A stretch of 64,000 bases of DNA, taken from an uncultured Saprospiraceae bacterium. Its GTDB lineage: Bacteria > Bacteroidota > Bacteroidia > Chitinophagales > Saprospiraceae. Below the pieces are notes generated by a model. It did no database searches. It was not told where the DNA came from and saw only the letters and a program-made list of their open reading frames with translations. Each line of letters begins with the position of its first letter. The stretch's first letter is position 1. This document shows, one piece after another, positions 53,647 through 64,000 of this stretch. Where the stretch lies: NCBI GenBank assembly GCA_937929945.1, contig CALFUK010000033.1:20049-84048 (forward strand). Reading direction: 5' to 3'. Position numbers and translations under genes: made by a program.

Positions 53647-54346
53647 TCAGCTGACGAATGCAGGTTTATACTATTACTAACTGAAACTCGAGGGTCAGTT
53701 CATAGGCAGCAAGAAAATGACGGTGGTTAAATAATAAGCTACTCATCCTTATAAATAATATGTGAGGTCCTTTTGACTGAGGGTCTAGTTTTTTTTATAT
53801 CGTGGAGTGTGTTCTATTTCCATACTCACAGTCTTTGATGCTCCGTTTTGACCATGCTGACCATGGCATCTAAGACAGGTTTGTCCATGAATCCATTTTG
53901 AGGTCATACCTTAAGTGCGACGATTCATTAATTTTATGTGGTACATCTCCGATCTACACTGGTCAAATTTTAAACCTCAATTGAGCACGATCCAAGTTTA
54001 TTAAGAGTACCAGACAGCTCACATCATCTTTTTATACGATCAATCATAAATAAGCACAGCAGGCTTATACTCCCGTATAGCTGGCTTTAAGGTTCATAAG
54101 ACGGCATATTAGTGCTCATTTTAAAAGTACTGTATGGTAAATTACATGTTAGTCATTTTCATAATTTAATAAATTATTATCACATGTTTAAAATAAATAT
54201 TTGATGATATTTTAATATTGGGCACATTAATTGAATATAGTTTATCACTTTTACTACTAATTACCACCTATTAACAGCACTATTTACAGATTCTAAGTAT
54301 TAGTAATTTTCCTTTACTAGTTCATTATTCACCTAATATTATTCTT
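53647..54346. other. 700-bp AT-rich spacer upstream of the giant gene
   Basis: No gene or strong terminator seen. The last 200 bp are very AT-rich and must hold the promoter of the giant protein gene. A small TATAC-tccc-GTATA inverted repeat lies at about 54068. Confidence 0.35.
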
Positions 54347-57300
54347 ATGAAGTTCCCTTCATTGAGCTGCGGAGCCCTATGTGGTTTTTTGACATTTTCG
54401 TTCGTCTTGTTTTTATCTATTTCTCCTATCACTGGGCAAGTAGATGATGGGACCTTAACGATGAATAAATCAGTGAAGGCATGGGGGTATAACCCTGATG
54501 GCTCTATCACTATTAAGTATTTAATTGTTGTAAGAAATAATGGAGCGGTTCCGATATGTAATTTAGTCGTTACTGATCTCATCGATGACCCAGCTTTTTT
54601 AATGGGTAATACTTTTTGTTCTTCCACGCAGGGCGCTACCACAGGTGGTGGCTTCAGAATGGCCGGACTAAGTCCAACATATACTGGAAGTAATACTGGT
54701 ATGGGGGCTACGCCTAATTTTAGAATTTTGGGACCTACAGGAGCTAATGGTGAAATTAATTGCTTGGCACCTAATCCAGGTGGGCAATTAAGAAATGACC
54801 TATCCATATGTTTCACTGTAAAAATAGGAGATGACGGACTTAATGATTTCACATCTGGAGATATGTCCACTGTCACCACTACATTAGTGAATGTCGCCAA
54901 TGTCTCAGGTACAGCAGTTGATGGTATCAATTATGTCGATACTTCGAATGACGAAGAGAGTAATGATGATTTAGGTACGGATGCTGATGAGCCGACTACA
55001 CAAATAGTTAAAAAGACATGTGTGTATCCAGGTCTAGCCAAAGATATCACCCAGGCTCCAGCGCAAGACTCTGGTTGTGGATATTCATCAACGATTACTT
55101 ACCAGATCTGTAACTTTATGAATCTTACAACTGACCATTGTGTAGACGCTGGCGGAGGAGGTGAGCCATCTTGTGATGGGACAAATGTCATGGTGATGGA
55201 TGATAATGTCCTGGGTATTCCTAATGGACCATCGGCCACTAATATTACAGCCACAGTCACTTATAACGTTGAACCTGGAGGGGGAATGCTTGAGGTAAAC
55301 CTGGCAGATCCCCAATCTGGGAACATCGTAACTGGAGGTATTATGCCACCAAATATATGTGAGACGGTTGTGATTGATTTTGCCTATAACTATTGTCCTC
55401 CCGGACCTGCGGCAGGTGTCTGTGGACTGCCTATTAGAAGGAGTACCAACACTCAAGCAATGCTGTTTATGACAGATTCTGATAACATGGAAATCAAGGA
55501 TGCATCAACGAGTGGTCTCATGTCTGATACTGATCCATCTACAATGGGTTGTGTCGGTGCTGCAAATGACTGTGCGCCTACACGTGTGACACACGAAAGT
55601 ACACCTAACATTGACTTAGTTAAATCAGTCAGCAATGTCAGACCTGTCAATACTGGCGTGCCGACTGACGAACACGTATTTGTTGATTTTAGCCTTATTG
55701 TATCTAATAATGGAACTGTAGATTTAAATACATTAAGCGTCATTGACGAAGTAGTCATGCAGCTGGATGTTCCAGGCGGATGTTTTGTAGACGTCATTGG
55801 TATACCATCAGTCAATAATGTCAGTGCAACAAATCCTCCAGTACCTAATCCAGGATATACTGGAGCTGGTGGTACCGCCGTGGGCGGTACGACGGATTTA
55901 CTATTAGGCGCGCCTACTGATTTATTAGGGCCTGGCCAATCATTCGAAATAGTATTTACAGTAGAACTGGACTCTGAGAATTGCCCTGAATTTCCTACTA
56001 ATGGAGCAGCCACCACAGCTAGAGATTGCTGTGACAGATTAGTAAAAGATCCTGATGTCCCAGACGCTCAGTTTTCATTGGCTGTCACTGTATCATCAAT
56101 AGAGATGGAAAAGGAAGCTTCTGATCCTGTAGAGCTGCCTAATGGTAATTACTCGGTGACGTATACATTTTCCGTGGTGAATAGTGGATCTCAAGAATTA
56201 GATAGATTGTCTTTGGTGGATAATTTGGGTAGTCAGTTGGGTTGTACTTATTTAGGCGTGCTTACCCAGCCCGTAGTTTCTGCACCAGTCGGTTCAGGTG
56301 CTACCAGCGTGACACCAGTGGGCAATGCTGCATATGATGGTATTTCTATTACAGATTTATTAACGGGGGTAGGAGTCATTGTTCCCGGAGAATCTTTTGA
56401 TGTAGAGGTCACTGTAGAATTAGATGCAGACTGTTCAGGCATGCCGCTACAGCCGATGACGAATGAAGCTACGATCACTGCACAAGATGAAGATGATAAT
56501 GGAGTTATAGATTTTGATGAAGCACTAACAAATCTGCCGTGTACCATAGTAGCTGACATCAATGACATTAGTCTGCTATGTCAGACTAATCCAAATGGAA
56601 GCCTGAGCTTATCAAGTATGTTGGTCATAGATGATACTGATATTCCGATAGAAAATACTGAGCAAGGTGGAACCTTTTCCCTCGTCAGTGGACCAGCAGG
56701 AGGAGTTGTGCAGGGAGGGTCTACACTTAACTATACAGAAGCAGGCTGCTATGAGATCATGTACACGGTAGAATCTTTTAATAACGCTAATTGTGCAGAA
56801 CCGATTGAAGCAATTGCCTTTGTACTGATCACAGAACAACCTCAGCCTGACTTTGAGATGCAGAATGAAGTCTGCCTTAGTGCAGGTGGTGCAGCTTACA
56901 GTATACTACCAACAGTCAGTAGCCCAGCATATGACGCAGAGAGCATTGTTTCCAGCGAATGGACCATCACTGATGCAGTGACTAATGCAATAGCAACGAT
57001 CGATGCCGCTACAGGTGAAGTTTCGTTGACACCTGTTGCCGGAGATATATCAGGGACAGCAACTGTCTGTCTCACAGAAGAAATAGATAATCCAGCATGT
57101 GGATTTTTTCCTGCTACTGTAGTGGGAGTGGATGGAGATGGCTGCTCTGAGCAGTCTTGTATTACGATCACCGTCATGGATGGCACTGCTTTAGACGCTT
57201 GTTTTACAGCAGCACCAAATCCTGTATGTGTAGGTGAAGAAGTCACACTAACACCTAATACTGATGGTGGTGTTTTCACAGGAACTGGCGTAACAGATAA

Positions 57301-60300
57301 TGCAGCTGGTACAGGAGGAACATTTACAGCTACAGTACCTGGAACATATCAAGTGGATTATACCATAAGTACGGCTAATGGCTGTACGAATGTCTGTAGC
57401 CAGAATATAGTCGTCCTTCCAGCAGTAGATGCAACTTTAGTAGGAATATCTACATGTGATATAGGACAAGTGAATTTAGAATCTTTATTCGCAGCGACCA
57501 CCACACCAGGAGGCACTTTTACGGCTACAGTAGGGACAGTAGTTGGAAGTATTTTGACCTACCCTGCAGGGACTGCATCTATAGATGTGACTTATGCAGT
57601 AGGTGATATGGCACCAGTCGATGCTTGTTACCAAGAGGGGACAGCGACGATTACCGTATCTCCTCAAATGACAGTCACATTTGTGGTGACACCTGAAGAA
57701 TGCCCAAATGATGGAGATGCTATGATTGTTGCTACAGTTGCAGGCGACTCACCAGTCATCACCTTTGATTGGAGTAATGATGGCTCAGAAAGCCCAGATG
57801 ATGATGCAGCCACTGTCACAGGATTAACAGCTGGTGTATATACACTTACAGTCACAGATGGCGAAGGCTGTATGATTGAGGAGTCGGTATTAGTCCCAGC
57901 TCCAGAAGATAATGACGCTCCAGTGGTAGATTGTGCAACGTTAGTGCCTAATATGACAGACTTAGAATGCAGAGCTGCATTCCCAGATAAACTTGCATTA
58001 GCAGATTTTGCAGTCACAGATAATTGTACAGAAGAAGGTGATATAATATTTATAGTCGCTGATGCAGAGATGAGCACAGCCGTATGTCCTTCTGGCGTAA
58101 GTGCCATTATGAGGACCTATACGTTCATAGATGAGTCAGGGAATGCTACGCAGTGTACGCAGATGATCTCTTATGCAGGTGATACAGAAGCTCCTGTACC
58201 GGTGTGTGTCGCAGGTCCAGTAGTCGTCACTTTAGATGCTGATGGCAATGGGTCATTGACTCAGGCAGACTTACTGACTTCAGTCGCAGATAACTGTACT
58301 GATGCAGCTGATGTGGATGTAGATATATCTCAGCTGATCTTCGGAAAGACTGATATAGGTATGAATACAGTTACCATCACTGTCACTGATGAGTGTGGTA
58401 ATGTGGCTATGTGTACAGTGCCTGTCACAGTGGTAGGTGCACCTGAGCTAGGTGTCGCTAAGCGAGAAGTCAGTGCCGTGCTTTTAGACAATGGTTGCTT
58501 CCAAGTGACTTATGAATTTAATATAGAAAATTTAGGAAATACAGATTTAAATAGTCTTCAATTGGTCGATGATTTAGCTGGAGCAGGATTCGGAATGTGT
58601 GGCTCATTCAGCATAGCATCTCTGACCAGTGATGACTTTACGATTAACCCTGGCTTTACAGGGATGGGAGCCGCTGGCGTCAATCTTTTGACTGGAGCGA
58701 ATACCTTAGCCTGTGGGGATAAGGGAGCGATACTGCTGACGGTAGAGACATGTGCATGTCCTGCTGATCAAGTAATTGTTAACTCTGCTACCGGTTCTGC
58801 AGAAGATCCTTTAGGTAATACTATATCTGATGATAGTACTAGCGGCAGTGATCCCGAGTCAGGAGATATGCCAAGTGATACAGAGACGACACTCTCAGCT
58901 AATCCTGATTTTGGCGTCGCAAAGCGTGAAGTACAGGTAGTCCTTCAAGATGATGGATGTAGCTTGATCACCTATGAAATAAATGTAGAAAACTTAGGGA
59001 ATACAAATATTACAGCTCTACAAGTGACTGATGACTTAGTCACTGCTCCAGCAGGTTTAGGCGCGCCATGTGTCTTAGACATTACAAGCATCACGAGTGA
59101 TGACTTCGTTGTGAATGCAGGATATAATGGGGCGGCAGATATTGATCTTCTGACTGGTACTGATGTACTGCAGGTAGGAGATAAAGGCGCCATCTTATTC
59201 ACGGTAGAAGCATGCGGATGTGCTAATCCGACAACGGTCATGAATTCAGCAACAGGTACCGGTAATGGTCCAGATGGTCTACCAATCGTAGATGAAAGCA
59301 CCAGTGGTAGTGATCCAGAAGCAGGTGATGTACCTGGGCCTACGATGACAAGCCTGACTGCTCAGCCTGATTTAGGCATAGCGAAAAGAGAAGTATCATT
59401 AGAGATACTATCCAGTGGTTGTGTCGAAATCGTGTATGAATTTAACATAGAGAATCTTGGAAATGTCACATTGAATAATTTGCAAGCAGTAGATGACTTA
59501 GCTGGACCTATGGGTGCTGGCTTTGGCTTGTGTGGAGCGATTACGACCACTCTCACCTCTGATGAGTTTATTGTCAATGATGCCTTTGACGGACTTGCTG
59601 ATATTAACATGTTAGATGGTTCGGACAATATCACACCAGGTGATGTAGGAGCTATTCTTCTGACAGTAGAAGCATGTAACTGTCCTAACCCAACACCAAT
59701 CATGAACTCTGCTACTGCTTCAGGAGATACGCCAGATGGTGGGATGATTAGTGATGCGAGTGATAGCGGCAGTGATCCTGATTCAGGTGATGACGGCGAA
59801 GGCGATCCGACCACTCAAGAAGATGATGCCACTGAGACCGCGATCAGCTTTGATCCAAGTCTGGGTGTCGCAAAAAGAGGAGTCGGCGTCTGGTTACAAG
59901 ACGATGGCTGTTTCTTAGTAGAATACGAAATAAATGTAGAGAACTTTGGTAATACACCGATCTTGGACCTTCAAGTCACAGATGATTTGGCAGGAGTCGG
60001 TACCCCGCCAGGTGCAGGATATGATGCATGTGCCTCATACAGCATCAAGTCATTGACCAGTGATGACTTCATTGTCAATGATGACTTTAATGGACTTGCG
60101 GATATTGGTTTATTAAATGCAAGTGATATTTTAGAAATAGGAGATAAAGGCGCGATTAATTTTGTCGTAGAGGCCTGTGGCTGTCCTGTAGGTACCATGA
60201 TCGCCAATAGCGCGACTGGATCAGGTACAGATCCTTCAGGTGATGATGTGAGTGATGTAAGTGCGAGCGGTAGCGATCCAGATGGAACGACTGATGATGA

Positions 60301-63300
60301 TGATCCTTCCGATAGTGGAACGACTAATACAGAGCTCATTGAAGACGCTGATCTGGGCTTAGCTAAAAGAGTCGTCACGACTGAATTGAAAGTTGATGGC
60401 TGTACAGAGATTGTCTATGAGTTTAATCTGGAGAATCTTGGTAATGTCACCATTTCAGATATCCAAGTCACGGATGATTTAAATTTGGCTGGATTCGGTA
60501 ATTGTGAGTTTGTTCAGACCAGTCTGACCAGTGATGAGTTTATCGTCAATCCTGCATATAATGGCGGGACTGATTTGACTATTCCAGCAGACTTAAACCT
60601 GCTTTCTGGAAATGATAATATCGTACCAGGAGACGTAGGATCTATTTTACTTACAGTAGAAGCATGTAGCTGTCCTAACCCGACCAGCATCGCTAATGCT
60701 GCCGAAGCTACAGGCACAAGTCCTGGCGGAGCGACCATCGATGATGATAGTTCTTCTGGAGCTGATCCTGATCCTAATGGCATGGGCGAAGGTGATAACG
60801 ATCCAGGTGGAGATCAATCCAGCACCACTGATTTCAGTATCGAAGAGATGCCTGACTTGGCTGTCGCTAAGCGAGAAGTCGGAATCTGGTTACAAGACGA
60901 TGGATGCTCTTTAGTAGAGTATGAAATCAATGTAGAAAATTTAGGAAATGTAGCATTGATAGATCTACAGGTCATAGATGATTTAGTAGGGGTAGATGCA
61001 AGTGGAATGAATACGGGAGCTGGGTTTAATGCTTGTGATTCATATACCATCAAATCGTTAACCAGTGATGACTTCATCGTCAATGATCAGTATGATGGAG
61101 ATCCTGCAAGCGCAGCACCAGCAGGGATCAATCTATTATCCGGTATTGATGTTTTAGAGGTAGGGGATAAGGGAGCAATTAATTTTGTCATAGAAGCATG
61201 TGGCTGTCCGAATGGCACAACCATAGCAAACAGCACTACTGGTATGGCTACTAGCCCTGCGGGAGATGATATAGAAGATAACAGTAGCAGTGGAAGTAAT
61301 CCAGATCCGACAGGTGATGGGGAAGATGGTATGGATGAAATGAGTACTACCAATTCTACACTATCAGAAGATGCAGATGCTGGCTTAGCCAAGCGAGTGG
61401 TCTCTACCAGGGTCACACCTGATGGATGTACGGAGCAGGTGTATGAGTTCAACATTGAGAACTTAGGTAATGTGACCATCTCAGATATACAAGTGACTGA
61501 TGACTTGATGCTTGCAGGCTTTGGAGTCTGTACTGATGGAGCAGGCATGAATACTGTGACGACCTCCTTGACATCAGATGAATTTATAGTGAATCCTAAT
61601 TATGATGGATTCGCAGTGACAGAGATGTTATTAGGAGATGACAATATCAATCCAGGTGATGTGGGCTCTATCCTACTGACCGTAGAGGCTTGCGGTTGCC
61701 CAGCGGCATCCCCCATTTCTAATCGTGCTACATTAACTGGTGAAAGTCCTGGTGGAGCTCCCATAGAAGATATGAGTGACAGTGGCAGTGATCCTGATTC
61801 AGATGGTATGGGCGAGGACGGCACGGATGAGGATGTTCCGACCGGTAGTACCATAGGCGAGATGCCAGACTTTGGTGTCGCGAAGCGAGAAGTAGGCGTC
61901 TGGTTACAGGACGACGGATGCTTCTTAGTGACCTATGAGCTGAATGTAGAAAATCTTGGTACAGCACCGATTTCAAATCTACAAGTCGTAGATAATCTTG
62001 ATGCAACACCAGGAGCAGGATTCGATGCCTGTGCTTCTTACATCATCAAGGAATTGACGAGTGATGATTTCATCGTGAATGATGCTTATGATGGTAATGC
62101 AGATACAGATCTATTAGTAGGTACCGACCTCTTAGAGGTAGGAGACAAAGGCGCGATAGAATTCACAGTAGAAGCATGTGGCTGTCCAGATGGTACAGCG
62201 ATCGCGAATATAGCGACTGGCTCAGGTATGACTCCAGGAGGAGCTACCATAGAAGATATGAGTAGCAGTGGTAGTGATCCAGATCCAGATGGGACAGGTG
62301 AGACGACTGATCAATCTGGTACGACTAATACGACACTATCAGAAGATGCAGATGCTGGCTTAGCTAAGCGAGTGGTCTCTACAAGGGTCACACCTGATGG
62401 ATGTACGGAGCTGGTGTATGAGTTCAACATTGAGAACTTAGGAAATGTCACGATTTCAGACATACAAGTAGAAGATGATTTAGCAGGTGCGGGATTTGGC
62501 GCATGTACTGATGGTACAAATACGACGGTCACGACGACCTTGACATCAGATGAATTCATAGTGAATGACGCATACAATGGCTTAGGCAATAATAACTTAC
62601 TGATCGGAACAGATAATATCGTTCCTGGAGATGTAGGTTCGATCCTACTGACAGTAGAAGCTTGTGGCTGCCCAGCGGGCTCGCCAATAGCTAACACAGC
62701 GACACTGACTGGTACGAGCCCAGGTGGCGCACCAGTAGATGATGTGAGTGATAGCAGCAGTGATCCAGATTCAGACGGGATGGGAGAAAATGGTATAGAT
62801 GAGGATGGAAATCCAGTAGATGATGAGATGGCCCCAACGGTAAGTACGATAGGCGAGATGCCAGACTTTGGTGTCGCGAAGCGAGAAGTAGGCGTCTGGT
62901 TACAAGACGACGGATGCTTCTTAGTGACCTATGAGCTGAATGTAGAAAATCTTGGTACAGCACCGATTTCAAATCTGCAAGTCGTGGATAATCTTGATGC
63001 AGCACCAGCTGGAGCAGGATATGATGCCTGTGCTTCTTACATCATTAAGGAGTTGACGAGTGATGACTTCATCGTGAATGATGCTTATGATGGTAATGCA
63101 GATACAGATCTATTAGTTGGTACCGACCTCTTAGAGGTAGGAGACAAAGGCGCGATACTATTCACAGTAGAAGCATGTGGCTGTCCAGTGGGTACTGAGA
63201 TAGCTAATATAGCGACTGGCTCAGGTATGACGCCAGGAGGAGCTACTATAGAAGATATGAGTAGCAGTGGTAGTGATCCAGATCCAGATGGGACAGGTGA

Positions 63301-64000
63301 GACGACTGATCAATCTGGTACGACTAATACGACATTATCAGAAGATGCGGATGCTGGCTTAGCTAAGCGAGTGGTCTCTACAAGGGTCACACCTGATGGA
63401 TGTACGGAGCTGGTGTATGAGTTCAACATTGAAAACTTAGGTAATGTCACGATTTCAGACATACAAGTAGAAGATGATTTAGCAGGTGCGGGATTTGGCG
63501 CATGTACTGATGGTACAAATACGACGGTCACGACGACCTTGACATCAGATGAATTCACAGTGAATGACGCATACAATGGCTTAGGCAATAATGACTTACT
63601 GATCGGGACAGATAATATCAATCCAGGAGATGTAGGATCGATCCTGCTCACAGTCTCAGCATGTGGTTGTCCTGCCGGCTCCCCAATCGCTAACACAGCG
63701 ACATTGTCAGGTACAAGTCCAGGTGGGCCAGATGGCAATATTAGTGATGTAAGTGACAGTGGTAGCGATCCGGATTCAAATGATGATGGAGAAGATGGAA
63801 TAGATGAGATGGACCCTACAACCAGTACAATAGGCGAGATGCCAGATTTTGGTGTCGCGAAGCGAGAAGTAGGCGTCTGGTTACAGGACGACGGATGCTT
63901 CTTAGTGACCTATGAGCTGAATGTAGAAAATCTTGGTACAGCACCGATTTCAAATCTACAAGTCGTGGATAATCTTGATGAAACACCAGGGGCAGGATAC
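54347..64000 (+). CDS. giant secreted repeat protein (3' end beyond window)
   Basis: One frame is open from ATG 54347 to the window end: exactly 3,218 codons with no stop. It begins with a signal peptide (about 1-32, ending ITGQ). Residues about 33-700 hold DUF11-like domains (KSVKAWGYNPDGSITIKYLI; KSVSNVRPVNTGVPTDEHVF; KEASDPVELPNGNYSVTYTF), about 730-1130 hold PKD/Ig-like domains, about 1105-1185 a SprB-like repeat (TVTGLTAGVYTLTVTDGEGC) and HYR-like domains with DNCTEEG and CVAGPVVVTLDADGNGSLT, and from about 1366 an array of long repeats. Linkers are very rich in Asp, Ser and Gly. It is probably a T9SS-exported surface adhesin, but the C-terminal sorting domain is not visible. Confidence 0.88.
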   Translation, partial: MKFPSLSCGALCGFLTFSFVLFLSISPITGQVDDGTLTMNKSVKAWGYNPDGSITIKYLIVVRNNGAVPICNLVVTDLIDDPAFLMGNTFCSSTQGATTGGGFRMAGLSPTYTGSNTGMGATPNFRILGPTGANGEINCLAPNPGGQLRNDLSICFTVKIGDDGLNDFTSGDMSTVTTTLVNVANVSGTAVDGINYVDTSNDEESNDDLGTDADEPTTQIVKKTCVYPGLAKDITQAPAQDSGCGYSSTITYQICNFMNLTTDHCVDAGGGGEPSCDGTNVMVMDDNVLGIPNGPSATNITATVTYNVEPGGGMLEVNLADPQSGNIVTGGIMPPNICETVVIDFAYNYCPPGPAAGVCGLPIRRSTNTQAMLFMTDSDNMEIKDASTSGLMSDTDPSTMGCVGAANDCAPTRVTHESTPNIDLVKSVSNVRPVNTGVPTDEHVFVDFSLIVSNNGTVDLNTLSVIDEVVMQLDVPGGCFVDVIGIPSVNNVSATNPPVPNPGYTGAGGTAVGGTTDLLLGAPTDLLGPGQSFEIVFTVELDSENCPEFPTNGAATTARDCCDRLVKDPDVPDAQFSLAVTVSSIEMEKEASDPVELPNGNYSVTYTFSVVNSGSQELDRLSLVDNLGSQLGCTYLGVLTQPVVSAPVGSGATSVTPVGNAAYDGISITDLLTGVGVIVPGESFDVEVTVELDADCSGMPLQPMTNEATITAQDEDDNGVIDFDEALTNLPCTIVADINDISLLCQTNPNGSLSLSSMLVIDDTDIPIENTEQGGTFSLVSGPAGGVVQGGSTLNYTEAGCYEIMYTVESFNNANCAEPIEAIAFVLITEQPQPDFEMQNEVCLSAGGAAYSILPTVSSPAYDAESIVSSEWTITDAVTNAIATIDAATGEVSLTPVAGDISGTATVCLTEEIDNPACGFFPATVVGVDGDGCSEQSCITITVMDGTALDACFTAAPNPVCVGEEVTLTPNTDGGVFTGTGVTDNAAGTGGTFTATVPGTYQVDYTISTANGCTNVCSQNIVVLPAVDATLVGISTCDIGQVNLESLFAATTTPGGTFTATVGTVVGSILTYPAGTASIDVTYAVGDMAPVDACYQEGTATITVSPQMTVTFVVTPEECPNDGDAMIVATVAGDSPVITFDWSNDGSESPDDDAATVTGLTAGVYTLTVTDGEGCMIEESVLVPAPEDNDAPVVDCATLVPNMTDLECRAAFPDKLALADFAVTDNCTEEGDIIFIVADAEMSTAVCPSGVSAIMRTYTFIDESGNATQCTQMISYAGDTEAPVPVCVAGPVVVTLDADGNGSLTQADLLTSVADNCTDAADVDVDISQLIFGKTDIGMNTVTITVTDECGNVAMCTVPVTVVGAPELGVAKREVSAVLLDNGCFQVTYEFNIENLGNTDLNSLQLVDDLAGAGFGMCGSFSIASLTSDDFTINPGFTGMGAAGVNLLTGANTLACGDKGAILLTVETCACPADQVIVNSATGSAEDPLGNTISDDSTSGSDPESGDMPSDTETTLSANPDFGVAKREVQVVLQDDGCSLITYEINVENLGNTNITALQVTDDLVTAPAGLGAPCVLDITSITSDDFVVNAGYNGAADIDLLTGTDVLQVGDKGAILFTVEACGCANPTTVMNSATGTGNGPDGLPIVDESTSGSDPEAGDVPGPTMTSLTAQPDLGIAKREVSLEILSSGCVEIVYEFNIENLGNVTLNNLQAVDDLAGPMGAGFGLCGAITTTLTSDEFIVNDAFDGLADINMLDGSDNITPGDVGAILLTVEACNCPNPTPIMNSATASGDTPDGGMISDASDSGSDPDSGDDGEGDPTTQEDDATETAISFDPSLGVAKRGVGVWLQDDGCFLVEYEINVENFGNTPILDLQVTDDLAGVGTPPGAGYDACASYSIKSLTSDDFIVNDDFNGLADIGLLNASDILEIGDKGAINFVVEACGCPVGTMIANSATGSGTDPSGDDVSDVSASGSDPDGTTDDDDPSDSGTTNTELIEDADLGLAKRVVTTELKVDGCTEIVYEFNLENLGNVTISDIQVTDDLNLAGFGNCEFVQTSLTSDEFIVNPAYNGGTDLTIPADLNLLSGNDNIVPGDVGSILLTVEACSCPNPTSIANAAEATGTSPGGATIDDDSSSGADPDPNGMGEGDNDPGGDQSSTTDFSIEEMPDLAVAKREVGIWLQDDGCSLVEYEINVENLGNVALIDLQVIDDLVGVDASGMNTGAGFNACDSYTIKSLTSDDFIVNDQYDGDPASAAPAGINLLSGIDVLEVGDKGAINFVIEACGCPNGTTIANSTTGMATSPAGDDIEDNSSSGSNPDPTGDGEDGMDEMSTTNSTLSEDADAGLAKRVVSTRVTPDGCTEQVYEFNIENLGNVTISDIQVTDDLMLAGFGVCTDGAGMNTVTTSLTSDEFIVNPNYDGFAVTEMLLGDDNINPGDVGSILLTVEACGCPAASPISNRATLTGESPGGAPIEDMSDSGSDPDSDGMGEDGTDEDVPTGSTIGEMPDFGVAKREVGVWLQDDGCFLVTYELNVENLGTAPISNLQVVDNLDATPGAGFDACASYIIKELTSDDFIVNDAYDGNADTDLLVGTDLLEVGDKGAIEFTVEACGCPDGTAIANIATGSGMTPGGATIEDMSSSGSDPDPDGTGETTDQSGTTNTTLSEDADAGLAKRVVSTRVTPDGCTELVYEFNIENLGNVTISDIQVEDDLAGAGFGACTDGTNTTVTTTLTSDEFIVNDAYNGLGNNNLLIGTDNIVPGDVGSILLTVEACGCPAGSPIANTATLTGTSPGGAPVDDVSDSSSDPDSDGMGENGIDEDGNPVDDEMAPTVSTIGEMPDFGVAKREVGVWLQDDGCFLVTYELNVENLGTAPISNLQVVDNLDAAPAGAGYDACASYIIKELTSDDFIVNDAYDGNADTDLLVGTDLLEVGDKGAILFTVEACGCPVGTEIANIATGSGMTPGGATIEDMSSSGSDPDPDGTGETTDQSGTTNTTLSEDADAGLAKRVVSTRVTPDGCTELVYEFNIENLGNVTISDIQVEDDLAGAGFGACTDGTNTTVTTTLTSDEFTVNDAYNGLGNNDLLIGTDNINPGDVGSILLTVSACGCPAGSPIANTATLSGTSPGGPDGNISDVSDSGSDPDSNDDGEDGIDEMDPTTSTIGEMPDFGVAKREVGVWLQDDGCFLVTYELNVENLGTAPISNLQVVDNLDETPGAGY
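58442..64000 (+). repeat. array of 460-525-bp coding repeats, two alternating types
   Basis: Repeats begin at 58442, 58904, 59366, 59855, 60347, 60851, 61376, 61865, 62351, 62861, 63350 and 63842. Each encodes L/F-G-x-A-K-R-x-V, a DGC, YE(F/L/I)NxENLGN, T-S-D-(D/E)-F-x-V-N, a G-D-x-G-(A/S)-I strand, a C-x-C-P pair and an acidic S-G-S-D-P-D linker. From the third on, types alternate: type B has TPDGCTE and SDEF, type A has VWLQDDGC and SDDF. The A units at 61865, 62861 and 63842 are almost identical in DNA, and so are the B units at 62351 and 63350. This is a DUF11-like bacterial surface repeat. Confidence 0.9.

Noticed and set aside
54325..63738. Many long open frames on the minus strand opposite the giant gene
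   Set aside because: They are shadows of the repetitive codon use of the plus-strand gene: they recur with the repeat period, have low-complexity Ser/Pro/Ala products and no family motifs.
1..64000. rRNA, tRNA or known riboswitches
   Set aside because: No tRNA T-loop and acceptor pairs, rRNA segments or classic riboswitch cores were recognised by eye; a covariance-model scan was not possible here.

Overview
The window looks like chromosome from a free-living, probably marine Bacteroidota bacterium, most likely close to the Saprospiraceae. The signs are a PorP/SprF outer-membrane protein end, proteins with type IX secretion (T9SS) C-terminal sorting domains, a SusC/SusD pair, several promoters of the Bacteroidota form TAnnTTTG, frequent TTG starts with weak ribosome binding sites, and very large acidic, Cys-containing secreted repeat proteins. 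The lineage is inferred from gene content only. I saw no rRNA, tRNA or CRISPR array.

Layout. 1-8.3 kb is mostly housekeeping: PorP/SprF end, bactofilin, AtpZ-like protein, a methyltransferase, an orphan Pycsar-effector-like membrane protein, lpxD, then hemC, a degenerate DEDDh exonuclease, hemD, recN and a PlsC-type acyltransferase. 9-13.4 kb holds a secreted M43 metalloprotease, a START-domain protein, a compact type II restriction-modification pair whose methyltransferase carries an SNase-like tail, and a YqaE peptide. 13.7-18.8 kb holds dnaA, a two-gene 5'-nucleotidase, an A-type Fe-S carrier and a T9SS cargo. 19.2-21.2 kb is a vanadium haloperoxidase-like protein. 21.3-22.0 kb is a scar with a PIN-like remnant and a decayed IS21 istA.

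22.0-33.3 kb is a polysaccharide utilisation locus (PUL) for alginate: GntR/FadR regulator, SusC, SusD, an Nramp-fold transporter lacking the usual metal ligands, a lipoprotein with two PL7 alginate lyase domains, a KdgF-like cupin, a hexuronate-type MFS transporter and an SDR that could reduce DEH. The inferred flow is: surface lyase cuts alginate, SusCD imports oligomers, unsaturated uronates enter through the MFS protein, the cupin linearises them to DEH and the SDR reduces DEH. The oligoalginate lyase and the KDG kinase and aldolase are not here. An SDR pseudogene lies just downstream.

33.9-46.2 kb returns to single genes and short operons: propeller lipoprotein, icd, ruvB, small exported proteins, DUF3467, methyltransferase, PspC, DUF4159, rsmE, rseP and hscB. 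Three unrelated non-coding tandem repeats sit here, with 161-bp, 94-bp and 22-bp periods. 46.7-51.8 kb encodes a 1,691-residue T9SS cargo with dockerin-like and cohesin-like modules, followed by a strong terminator and a DEAD-box RNA helicase. From 54,347 to the window end runs one uninterrupted frame of more than 3,218 codons: a giant secreted protein whose second half is an alternating array of about 160-residue DUF11-like repeats, apparently amplified recently.
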